Shown here: positions 55,797 to 64,000 of the stretch, piece after piece
Numbering within the stretch: position 1 is the first letter of the stretch
Layout: every line of letters starts with the position of its first letter
Assembly: GCF_003611695.1 (NCBI RefSeq)
Contig: NZ_RAWE01000027.1
Coordinates: 1-64,000, forward strand
Direction: 5' to 3'
Source: Corallococcus carmarthensis
GTDB lineage: Bacteria; Myxococcota; Myxococcia; Myxococcales; Myxococcaceae
Length of the DNA stretch: 64,000 nucleotides
Program-made: the position numbers and the translations under genes
The notes under the pieces: generated by a model
The model's input: the letters and a program-made list of their open reading frames with translations, nothing else
What the model was told of the DNA's origin: nothing
Database searches by the model: none

Positions 55797-57938
55797 TCAG
55801 GCCGGCTGGATGTCGCTGTTCTTCACGCGGAAGGTGCGCGAGGTGAACTTCGCCTCCAGCTCGCTGTCCGAGCGCTTGGAGTAGTCCTTGGCCACTTCCG
55901 CGGCGGGGATGAGGTGGAAGGTGGCGAGCGTCTCATCCGCCTTCACCTCCACCATCACGAAGCCGTGCGAGTCCGCGTCCGCGAAGCGCAGGCCCGGGTT
56001 GGACGCCTGGAGCGTCTTCTCCATCTCCACGACAGCGTGCTGGTACACCGGCGCGCCCGTGGCGTAGCCCGCGCCAATCAGCGCCAGGCTGGCCAGGCTC
56101 TTGATGGAGCCGGAGGTGATGCCCGGCGCCGTCAGCACGGGCACGCCCTCCTCCACCGACGCGAACGACGCGTGGATGTCCCCGGAGATGAACAGCGTGT
56201 TCTGCACGCCCTGCGCCTTGAGCGTGTTGAGCATCACCTTCTTCTTCGTGGGGAAGCCGTCCCACTGATCCACGCTGAAGTAGAAGCGCTGGCGCAGCGT
56301 CGGGTCCGTGATGTCCGCCTGCTGCCGGAAGTCCCAGATGAGCGCCGACAGCGACGTGGAGCTCACCACCATCTTCCAGGTGTTCTGCGCCGTGGTGAGC
56401 GTCTGCTGGAACCACTGCTCCTGCGCCGGGCCGAACACGTCCTCGCTCTTGCCCTGGGACAGCTGGTACTTCACCGCCGCGAACAGGTCGAAGGTGTCCT
56501 TCACCACCACGTAGCGCGAGCCCTGGATGTTGAAGAGCGCCGCCTTGCCCATGTGCGCGTACGCCAGGCCCCGGGGCTTGTCCGCGGGCGGAATCACCAG
56601 CGCCTTGTTCACCGCCGCCAGCACCTGGTTCACGTAGTAGAGCGCCAGCGGGCCCGCCACCCACTTCGCGGCCTTCTGCGCGGCCTCCGCGTCCGTGAGG
56701 CCCGCGGCCTTCGCCTGGCTCAGGTACACGCCCTGGAGCACCTGCTTGTGGGTCGCGTACGCCGCGTCGTCGATGTTCACGTACGCGAACGTGTCCGCCT
56801 GGAACGTCTGCTTCACCGCGTCCGGCTGGCCCTGGAGCGCCGCGCCCAGCAGCGTCGCGTCCAGCGCCACGGTGCCCGGGTAGCCGTCCTCCGGGATGAG
56901 GTGATCCGGCCGGTAGCTGCGGTAGTCCGTCACCAGCAGCTTCAGGTGCCGGCCGTACTCGAAGTCACGGTAGATGCGCGAGTTGGGGAAGCGCGGCTCG
57001 TTGGCCACGTCGATGGCGCCCTCGGGCGACTGCGCCGTGTCCAGCGGGATGTACTCCAGGAAGGCCTGCTCCGCGTTGAGCTTGCGGTCCCGCTGCTTCT
57101 CGTCCCGCTTGCCGTCCTCGTACGTCGCCACGTCCTGCCAGCAGTCGTCGGAGAACTCGTGGTCGTCCCAGACGATGATGAACGGGTAGCGCTCGTGCAC
57201 CGCCTGCAGCTGCTTGTCCGTGCGGACGGTCTTGTACAGGTCGCGGTAGTTGGACAGCGAGTTCGCCGCCAGGAACGCGGTGAGGCCCGTGCCCTGGGGG
57301 AGCGCCTCATTCGGAGCGCTGAAGCGCACGGCCCGGCCACCGTCGCCGGACTGGAAGGACGTGTCGCCCGTCGTCTCGTAGACGTAGTCGCCCAGGAACA
57401 CGACGAAGTCCAGGTCCGCGTCCAGCTGCAGCAGCCGCTGCCAGGCGTTGTAGTAGCGGCCAATGAAGTCCTGGCAGCTGGCGAAGACGAACTTCACCGC
57501 CACGTCGTCCCCCGCCGCCGGCGCGGTGCGCGTGCGTCCGGTGCGCGTGGTGTGCCGCTGGCCGTCCTTCTCGTAGCTGAAGCGGTAGTAGTACGTGGTG
57601 CGCGCGGACAGCCCGGTGACCTTCACCTTCACCGCGTGGTCGTGCTCCGCCAGCGCCGTCAGGTCCGTCTTGTCCAGCACCAGCGTCTTGAAGTCCGCCG
57701 CCGTGGAGACCTCCAGCCGCAGGGGCAGGTTGTCCCCGGCGCGGGCCGAGTCCTCCACGCGCACCCACAACACCACGCTGTCCGGACGCGGATCACCCGA
57801 CGCCAGCGACTGCGGGAAGTAGGGCGAGCCAGCCGAAGCGTCCGGCGTCTCGGCGTCGTCGGAGCATCCAAAGGTCGTCGTCGCCGCGACAGCAACCACG
57901 GCTTGCAGGAACGTGCGGCGTTTGAAGGGGTTGAACAA
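55797..57938 (-). CDS. phoD: PhoD-family alkaline phosphatase, Tat-exported
   Basis: 713 residues. The N-terminus has a twin-arginine signal (KRRTFLQAVVAVAATTTFG), and a Cys after it could be lipidated. A fibronectin-like N-terminal domain (about 40-140) leads into the PhoD phosphoesterase: FVFASCQDF, FLGDYVYE, WDDHEFSDD and SGDIHASF carry the iron and calcium ligands. It releases phosphate from organic phosphomono- and diesters outside the cytoplasm. A TTG at 57938 with GGAG 9 bases upstream is the best start. An ATG at 58022 would add 28 residues before the twin arginines and lacks a good ribosome-binding site. Confidence 0.92.
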   Translation of the reverse strand: MFNPFKRRTFLQAVVAVAATTTFGCSDDAETPDASAGSPYFPQSLASGDPRPDSVVLWVRVEDSARAGDNLPLRLEVSTAADFKTLVLDKTDLTALAEHDHAVKVKVTGLSARTTYYYRFSYEKDGQRHTTRTGRTRTAPAAGDDVAVKFVFASCQDFIGRYYNAWQRLLQLDADLDFVVFLGDYVYETTGDTSFQSGDGGRAVRFSAPNEALPQGTGLTAFLAANSLSNYRDLYKTVRTDKQLQAVHERYPFIIVWDDHEFSDDCWQDVATYEDGKRDEKQRDRKLNAEQAFLEYIPLDTAQSPEGAIDVANEPRFPNSRIYRDFEYGRHLKLLVTDYRSYRPDHLIPEDGYPGTVALDATLLGAALQGQPDAVKQTFQADTFAYVNIDDAAYATHKQVLQGVYLSQAKAAGLTDAEAAQKAAKWVAGPLALYYVNQVLAAVNKALVIPPADKPRGLAYAHMGKAALFNIQGSRYVVVKDTFDLFAAVKYQLSQGKSEDVFGPAQEQWFQQTLTTAQNTWKMVVSSTSLSALIWDFRQQADITDPTLRQRFYFSVDQWDGFPTKKKVMLNTLKAQGVQNTLFISGDIHASFASVEEGVPVLTAPGITSGSIKSLASLALIGAGYATGAPVYQHAVVEMEKTLQASNPGLRFADADSHGFVMVEVKADETLATFHLIPAAEVAKDYSKRSDSELEAKFTSRTFRVKNSDIQPA

Positions 57939-58107
57939 GGCGGTGGACTCCAGCGGGGAGCAGGGGTGAAGGGGCTCCCGGGCCGCGAAGTCTAGAGGCG
58001 CTCCTCCCTCCACACGAAACATCCCGGCGACAGCCCGGTGATGACCGCACGCGTCACGTTTCCGCCACGCGCCTGGCTGTCCTCCCAATCCCTCTCACCG
58101 TGAAGAA

Positions 58108-58146
58108 AAAGGGGCCGGCCCCATCGCTGGAGACCGGCCCCTTTTC
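58108..58146. terminator. Strong terminator downstream of recA
   Basis: AAAAGGGGCCGG (58108-58119) and CCGGCCCCTTTT (58135-58146) form a perfect 12-base inverted repeat. Leftward transcription from recA meets this stem 67 bases past the stop. The flanking A and T tracts make it effective in both directions. Confidence 0.88.
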
Positions 58147-58212
58147 TGCTTCAACCGCCGCGCCGCTCCCCCCGGAGGTGCGCGGCGGTCATTCCTCACG
58201 GCACGCGTAGGG

Positions 58213-59301
58213 CTACTTCACGGCCTTCACGCGCGGGCGCTTCTCGCCTTCGGCCGGCTCGGCGGGGGCGTCCGCCGCCGGGGCCGCCGCACCCGCGGTC
58301 TTGCCGATGCCGTACTTCTCCAGCACCAGCGCCTCGACCTCCTTGTAGGTGTCCGGGTGCTCGCGCAGGTACTCCTTCGCGTTCTCCCGGCCCTGGCCGA
58401 TGCGCTCTCCCTTGAAGGAGAACCAGCTGCCGCTCTTCTCGACGATGTTCTCGTTGGAGGCCAGGTCGATGAGGTCGCCCTCACGCGAGATGCCCGTGCC
58501 GTACATGATGTCGAATTCCACTTCCTTGAACGGCGGCGCCACCTTGTTCTTCACGACCTTCACGCGCGTGCGGCTGCCCACCACGTTCTCGCCGTTCTTG
58601 ATGGCGCCCACGCGGCGGATGTCCATGCGCTGCGACGCGTAGAACTTCAGCGCGTTGCCGCCCGTGGTCGTCTCCGGGTTGCCGAACATCACGCCAATCT
58701 TCATGCGGATCTGGTTGATGAAGATGACGCACGTCTGGCTCTTGGAGATGGTGCCCGTGAGCTTGCGCAGCGCCTGGCTCATGAGGCGCGCCTGCACGCC
58801 CATGTGCGCGTCGCCCATCTCGCCCTCGAGCTCCGCCTTCGGAACGAGCGCGGCCACCGAGTCCACCACCAGCACGTCGATGGCGCCGGAGCGCACCAGC
58901 ATCTCCGCGATTTCGAGGCCCTGCTCACCGGTGTCCGGCTGGGACAGGAGCAGGTCGTCGGTGCGCACGCCCAGCTTGCGCGCGTAGCCCACGTCCATCG
59001 CGTGCTCCGCGTCGATGTAGCCGCACACGCCGCCGCGCTTCTGCGCTTCCGCGACGATGTGGAGACACAGCGTCGTCTTACCGGAGGACTCCGGCCCGAA
59101 GATTTCGATGATGCGGCCGCGCGGCACGCCGCCCACGCCCAACGCGATATCGAGCGAAATCGACCCGGTCGAAATGGCCTGGATGTCCTTCATCATGGGC
59201 TCGTCGTTGCCGAGCCGCATGATGGAACCCTTGCCGAACTGACGCTCCACCGCCGCCAGCGCCAGCTCGATCGCCTTTTCCTTCTCCTGATTCACGGCCA
59301 T
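58213..59301 (-). CDS. recA: RecA recombinase
   Basis: 362 residues. RecA forms filaments on single-stranded DNA, drives homologous pairing and triggers LexA self-cleavage. Walker A is GPESSGKTT, the L1/L2 loop region is intact, and [20 protein letters not shown] is unmistakable. The C-terminal tail is extended, Ala/Pro-rich and ends in basic residues (KRPRVKAVK) instead of the usual acidic end. The ATG at 59301 has AAGGAG 9 bases upstream. A LexA-box-like site lies 40-56 bases before the start, so SOS induction is likely. Myxococcus xanthus has two recA genes; this is probably the inducible one. Confidence 0.98.
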   Translation of the reverse strand: MAVNQEKEKAIELALAAVERQFGKGSIMRLGNDEPMMKDIQAISTGSISLDIALGVGGVPRGRIIEIFGPESSGKTTLCLHIVAEAQKRGGVCGYIDAEHAMDVGYARKLGVRTDDLLLSQPDTGEQGLEIAEMLVRSGAIDVLVVDSVAALVPKAELEGEMGDAHMGVQARLMSQALRKLTGTISKSQTCVIFINQIRMKIGVMFGNPETTTGGNALKFYASQRMDIRRVGAIKNGENVVGSRTRVKVVKNKVAPPFKEVEFDIMYGTGISREGDLIDLASNENIVEKSGSWFSFKGERIGQGRENAKEYLREHPDTYKEVEALVLEKYGIGKTAGAAAPAADAPAEPAEGEKRPRVKAVK

Positions 59302-59340
59302 TTCTCGTCGCTCCTTGGAAGAGTGGACCACCCCGGTCCA

Positions 59341-59357
59341 CCTGAACGCGCTTTTAG
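59341..59357 (-). promoter_or_regulatory. LexA (SOS) box upstream of recA
   Basis: Read on the recA strand the site is CTAAAAGCGCGTTCAGG. It fits, at all 17 positions, the degenerate LexA motif I recall for Myxococcus (CTRHAMRYBYGTTCAGS). It lies 40 bases upstream of the recA ATG, where a repressor would block the promoter. Confidence 0.78.
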
Positions 59358-59413
59358 TACGCGATGGGTAGACCCTAGTCCACCCCTCTGACATCCGTTT
59401 CGGGTCCTGGCGG

Positions 59414-60172
59414 TCAGCTCTTGCGCAGGGCAGCCAGGAAGGCGGCCACCAGGCCCCCCAATCCCGCCGCCCAACCTGCCGGAACCTCTGGGACCAGCAC
59501 CATCCCCAACCCGACCCCGGACACCACCGTCAGCAGCGCCAGGGCTCCGCGATACAGGGGAGAGCCCACGGAGGCAACCGTCAGCAGGGTCAGGGACAGC
59601 AGGGTCAAAAGCCCCTGCAGGATGAGCAGCCCGCCGGGCACGACGACGCCCGTCAGCCCCAGCACCACCTGGAGCGCCAGCGCCCCCAGCCCCACCGCCA
59701 GCGCCGGGAAGGGTCCCCCCGGGGGCGGTATCAGCCGGGCGCCCGGGACGGGGGCGTTCTTCAGGTGCTCCAGGTCCTCCGGGCGCACCTCCAGGGCGTA
59801 GGGGAAGCCCAGCGCCAGGAGCGACTCCACCGCCGTGGCGCGGCAGGAGCGCCCGTCGGCGTCCACCAGCCCGTCCAGGTTGCCCCCCTCCAGCAGCCGG
59901 TGGAACGCGTCCGCCTCCGTCCGGCCCCCGCCTTTCGACCCCAGCTCCTCCAAGAGCTGGTTGAGGTTCCAGGCCAGGCGCTTCTGCTCGTCGCCTTCCG
60001 CGCGCCGGGCCTGCTGCGCCAGCAGGTACATGGGCAGCGGCGAGTCCGTGGGCGGTGTGGGCGTACCGCCCTGCGCCGGAGGCTCCCAGGCCGCCAGGTC
60101 CGATGGGGACTCACCCTCCCCCCCAGGATGGGAGGCGGGTGTGCGCGAACGTGGGCGGAAAGCATCGGACAC
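59414..60172 (-). CDS. Membrane protein of unknown function
   Basis: About 252 residues from a GTG at 60172. The N-terminal half is soluble: a Pro-rich start, then helices ([35 protein letters not shown]) and [26 protein letters not shown]. The C-terminal third has about four transmembrane helices ([74 protein letters not shown]). The start is uncertain because no good ribosome-binding site was found; longer frames would overlap the divergent sigma gene. No family was recognised. Confidence 0.7.
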   Translation of the reverse strand: MSDAFRPRSRTPASHPGGEGESPSDLAAWEPPAQGGTPTPPTDSPLPMYLLAQQARRAEGDEQKRLAWNLNQLLEELGSKGGGRTEADAFHRLLEGGNLDGLVDADGRSCRATAVESLLALGFPYALEVRPEDLEHLKNAPVPGARLIPPPGGPFPALAVGLGALALQVVLGLTGVVVPGGLLILQGLLTLLSLTLLTVASVGSPLYRGALALLTVVSGVGLGMVLVPEVPAGWAAGLGGLVAAFLAALRKS

Positions 60173-60263
60173 GGTGCCGAAACTGTAACCGGGGGGCGGC
60201 GTGGGGTTCAAAGTGGGGGTGGCCCGCAACTTCCACCGGGCAACGGGGTTTGCGGCCTCACGG

Positions 60264-60866
60264 ATGGATTGGGACCCGGACACGCAGGCGATGCTGAAGG
60301 TGGCGGCGGGCGACAAGCAGGCCTTCGCCTGGCTCTTCGACCGGCACCACGCGAGCGTGGCGCGCTTCGCGTTCCGCTTCGTGGGGGACGCGGCGCGCGC
60401 GGAGGAGCTCACGCAGGACATCTTCGTGAAGCTCTACCGCCACGCGCGCTCCTACAAGCCCACGGCGAAGTTCAAGACGTTCCTCTTCCGGGTGGCGACG
60501 AACCACTGCCTCAACGAGATGCGGCGCGGGGAGTACCGCGTGGCGCGCCTCACGGCGGAGGCCCCGGCGGAGGACGACGCGGGAGCGATGCAGATGCCAG
60601 GGCCCGACGGAGACCGGCCCGACCAGGCGTTGAGCGGCCGGGAGTTGGAAGCAGCGGTGGGGATGGCGTTGAAGGACCTGAGCGACCGCGAGCGGGCCGC
60701 GTTCACCATGTGCCGCTTCGAGGGCATGGCGTACCGGGACATCGCCGAGGCGCTGGAGGCGAGCGAGGCCGCCGTGAAGAGCCTCATCCACCGCGCCACC
60801 CTGGCGGTGGCGCGCAGGATTGAAGCGTTGCAGGCGGGCACCGTGCCCGCGAGGAGTCGGGCATGA
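60264..60866 (+). CDS. ECF (RpoE-like) RNA polymerase sigma factor
   Basis: 200 residues. Sigma-2 covers about 25-95 (FDRHHASVARFAFRFVGDAARAEELTQDIFVKLYRHARSY, then FKTFLFRVATNHCLNEMRR). Sigma-4 covers about 130-185 (LKDLSDRERAAFTMCRFEGMAYRDIAEALEASEAAVKSLIHRA). It directs RNA polymerase to stress promoters. The stop overlaps the anti-sigma start by four bases (ATGA). The ATG at 60264 is chosen from domain boundaries; the ribosome-binding site is weak. It leads a four-gene operon. Confidence 0.94.
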   Translation: MDWDPDTQAMLKVAAGDKQAFAWLFDRHHASVARFAFRFVGDAARAEELTQDIFVKLYRHARSYKPTAKFKTFLFRVATNHCLNEMRRGEYRVARLTAEAPAEDDAGAMQMPGPDGDRPDQALSGRELEAAVGMALKDLSDRERAAFTMCRFEGMAYRDIAEALEASEAAVKSLIHRATLAVARRIEALQAGTVPARSRA

Positions 60867-61342
60867 GCTGTGCGTTCGAAGAAGACCTGACGGCCTGGGT
60901 GGACGGGGAGCTTCCGCCCCCGCACCGCGCACGGATGGAGGCCCACCTGGGCACCTGCGCGGAGTGCCAGGGGACGGAAAGGCTGCTGCGCCTCACGGTG
61001 GCGCGGATGGCGGAGCTGCCCGCCTTCACGCCGTCCCCGTCCGCCCGGCGCGAGCTGCTGGCGCGGGTGGACGCGCTGCCGCCCACATGGCGCGAGCGGT
61101 TCGCCCACATCCTGAAGCCCGGCGTGCTCGTGCCCTCCGCGGGCCTGGCCGCCGCGGCGGTGCTGACGCTGCTGGTGGCCGGCCGGACGCGCGTGGAGGC
61201 GCCCGCGCTGGAGGAGTGGGACCCGGGCGCGCTGGAGGTGGCGGCGAACCTGGAGCTGGTCGAGGACTACGAAGTGCTGGGGCTCAACAGCTCCGAAGAC
61301 CTGGAGGTCGTCGAGAACCTCCATGAACTGGGGGTGCAGTGA
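60863..61342 (+). CDS. Anti-sigma factor with zf-HC2 zinc finger
   Basis: 159 residues. The N-terminus (LTAWVDGELPPPHRARMEAHLGTCAECQGTERLL) carries the HxxxCxxC zinc-binding anti-sigma motif. A single transmembrane helix follows (about 92-113, VLVPSAGLAAAAVLTLLVAG). The short periplasmic tail is very acidic (EVAANLELVEDYEVLGL, EDLEVVENLHELG). It should hold the upstream sigma factor at the membrane until an envelope signal releases it. The stop overlaps the next ATG. Confidence 0.9.
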   Translation: MSCAFEEDLTAWVDGELPPPHRARMEAHLGTCAECQGTERLLRLTVARMAELPAFTPSPSARRELLARVDALPPTWRERFAHILKPGVLVPSAGLAAAAVLTLLVAGRTRVEAPALEEWDPGALEVAANLELVEDYEVLGLNSSEDLEVVENLHELGVQ

Positions 61343-61842
61343 TGCTGGGAAGAATGACCGCCGGCGTGCTGTCCGCGGCGCTGGTGCTGTTCGCCGCAGT
61401 GCCGGCCCGCGCGGCCAACGCCCCCACGCCCACCGCCGCGGAGCGCTTCGAGAAGCTCCCGCCGGAGCAGAAGGAAGCCCTGCGCGCGAAGCTGCGCGAG
61501 TTCAAGGCGATGTCCCCCGATGAGCAGGCCCGCGTGCGCGCGAACCTCCAGCGCTGGCGGCAGCTGCCCCCGGAGGAGCGCGACCGGTTGAAGGGCAACC
61601 TTCGCGACTTCCAGAAGCTGTCGCCCCAGGAGCGGCAGGCGGTGCGCGAACAGGTGCGCGAATTGCGCGGCCTCACCCAGGAGCGCCGCGCCGAGCTGCG
61701 CGAGCGCGTGCGCGCCTACCTCAAGGAGCACCCGGAGCGCCGCGAGCAGATGCTGGAGAACATGCGCCGCTGGCGGCAGATGTCCAAGGAGCAGCGACAG
61801 GAGGCACGCGAGCGGCTGCGCGAAAGGCGGCGCGACAAGTGA
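61342..61842 (+). CDS. Periplasmic DUF3106-type helical repeat protein
   Basis: 166 residues. A signal peptide (VLSAALVLFAAVPARA) precedes a fully helical, highly charged protein. Units of about 22 residues repeat: LPPEQKEALRAKLREFKAM, LPPEERDRLKGNLRDFQKL, RAELRERVRAYLKEHPERREQ. This matches DUF3106 and resembles periplasmic stress sensors of the CpxP/Spy type. The ATG overlaps the anti-sigma stop (TGATG). In this operon it may sense or buffer misfolded envelope proteins, which is inference. Confidence 0.82.
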   Translation: MLGRMTAGVLSAALVLFAAVPARAANAPTPTAAERFEKLPPEQKEALRAKLREFKAMSPDEQARVRANLQRWRQLPPEERDRLKGNLRDFQKLSPQERQAVREQVRELRGLTQERRAELRERVRAYLKEHPERREQMLENMRRWRQMSKEQRQEARERLRERRRDK

Positions 61843-62105
61843 GGCCCGCCCCCTGTTGGCTGCTGCTGTTCGCGTTGGCGGCCGCCCTGCCCGCGGCGGC
61901 CCAGCAGCCCCCGCCGTCCGAGGAAGTCCCCGCGCCCGCGAAGGCCGTGCACCCGGAGGCCACGCCCCTGCCCACCGACGCCCGCCGGCCGGAGCCCGCG
62001 CTCACCGACGAGGACCGCGAGGTGGTGGAGAACCTGGACCTGCTGGAGTCGCTGGACGCCGCCGCGGACCTGGAGGTCCTCCTGGAGCTGGCGGACGAGC
62101 AGTAG
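61839..62105 (+). CDS. Small exported acidic protein ending the sigma operon
   Basis: 88 residues from a GTG that overlaps the previous stop (GTGA). A signal peptide (WLLLFALAAALPAAAQ) is followed by a Pro-rich stretch and an acidic leucine-rich tail (EDREVVENLDLLESLDAAAD, then LEVLLELADEQ). The tail closely resembles the periplasmic tail of the anti-sigma factor two genes upstream. It may bind the DUF3106 protein or compete with the anti-sigma tail; both are inference. Confidence 0.78.
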   Translation: MRPAPCWLLLFALAAALPAAAQQPPPSEEVPAPAKAVHPEATPLPTDARRPEPALTDEDREVVENLDLLESLDAAADLEVLLELADEQ

Positions 62106-62131
62106 CTCCCGGCGCATGACGGAAACGAAGA

Positions 62132-62163
62132 AGCCCGGGCCCCCTGTGAAGGGAGTCCGGGCT
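62132..62163. terminator. Bidirectional terminator, sigma operon / glmS
   Basis: AGCCCGG (62132-62138) pairs with CCGGGCT (62157-62163). An inner stem CCCT/AGGG (62142-62145, 62150-62153) closes the loop. Convergent transcription units end on both sides, and a CTTT stretch follows on the plus strand. Confidence 0.75.
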
Positions 62164-62196
62164 CTTTCGCGTTTCAGGCGTGGACGCCGTGAAGCG

Positions 62197-64000
<1,804 letters not shown>

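Overview
This window is a chromosomal contig from a high-G+C myxobacterium, most likely a member of the Myxococcaceae (Myxococcus/Corallococcus type). The evidence is the strongly GC-biased third codon positions, several secreted proteins and lipoproteins of kinds common in myxobacteria (DNRLRE, spondin_N, MopE-like Cys-rich, HEAT-repeat lipoprotein), and a site upstream of recA that fits the Myxococcus-type LexA consensus. The left edge is a draft-assembly end: bases 6-39 are a near-perfect Nextera transposase adapter, so the first real gene is cut there. The right edge cuts glmS near its 5' end.

Layout. 1-9.7 kb: truncated membrane sensor, PP2C phosphatase, an acidic protein, a membrane-anchored protein with a secreted hydrolase-like protein, an aminotransferase, a thioredoxin-like protein, an SDR and a glycosyltransferase. 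9.8-19 kb: LysR regulator; a leftward translation cluster (HAMP-like membrane protein, fmt, a catalytically degenerate AroQ homologue, rsmB); HEAT lipoprotein; FUSC transporter. 19-25.5 kb: a cysteine-poor ribosomal protein S4 behind a Fur-box-like palindrome, an M4 metallopeptidase, a type I sulfatase and an aldo/keto reductase. 25.6-31.2 kb: a heterodimeric ABC exporter, then an SDR and an aldo/keto reductase. 31.2-33.5 kb: an ASCH-domain gene and a PIN-GNAT-PUA-like gene that looks broken, then a TetR regulator divergent from an FAD monooxygenase. 35.2-41 kb: spondin and DNRLRE lipoproteins, a LETM1-like protein and an exported metallo-beta-lactamase-fold protein. 41.1-44.1 kb: an HSP90-family ATPase overlapped by a TPR-like partner.

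44.1-53.35 kb is an island of visibly lower G+C. It holds a 2241-residue Rhs lipoprotein with a C-terminal PIN-like domain, a 99-residue ORF directly behind it (candidate immunity gene), and an upstream cysteine-rich protein with 43-residue tandem repeats. Beyond the island lie housekeeping genes: tex, a Tat-exported PhoD phosphatase, recA, a four-gene ECF sigma/anti-sigma operon and glmS.

The most interesting points are the Rhs lipoprotein/PIN-like/immunity locus, the putatively Fur-family-controlled S4 paralogue, the dead AroQ domain with KTLGR repeats coupled to rsmB, the decayed PIN-GNAT gene beside an intact ASCH gene, and the shared acidic tails of two proteins in the sigma operon. No tRNA, rRNA, CRISPR array or intact insertion sequence was seen.
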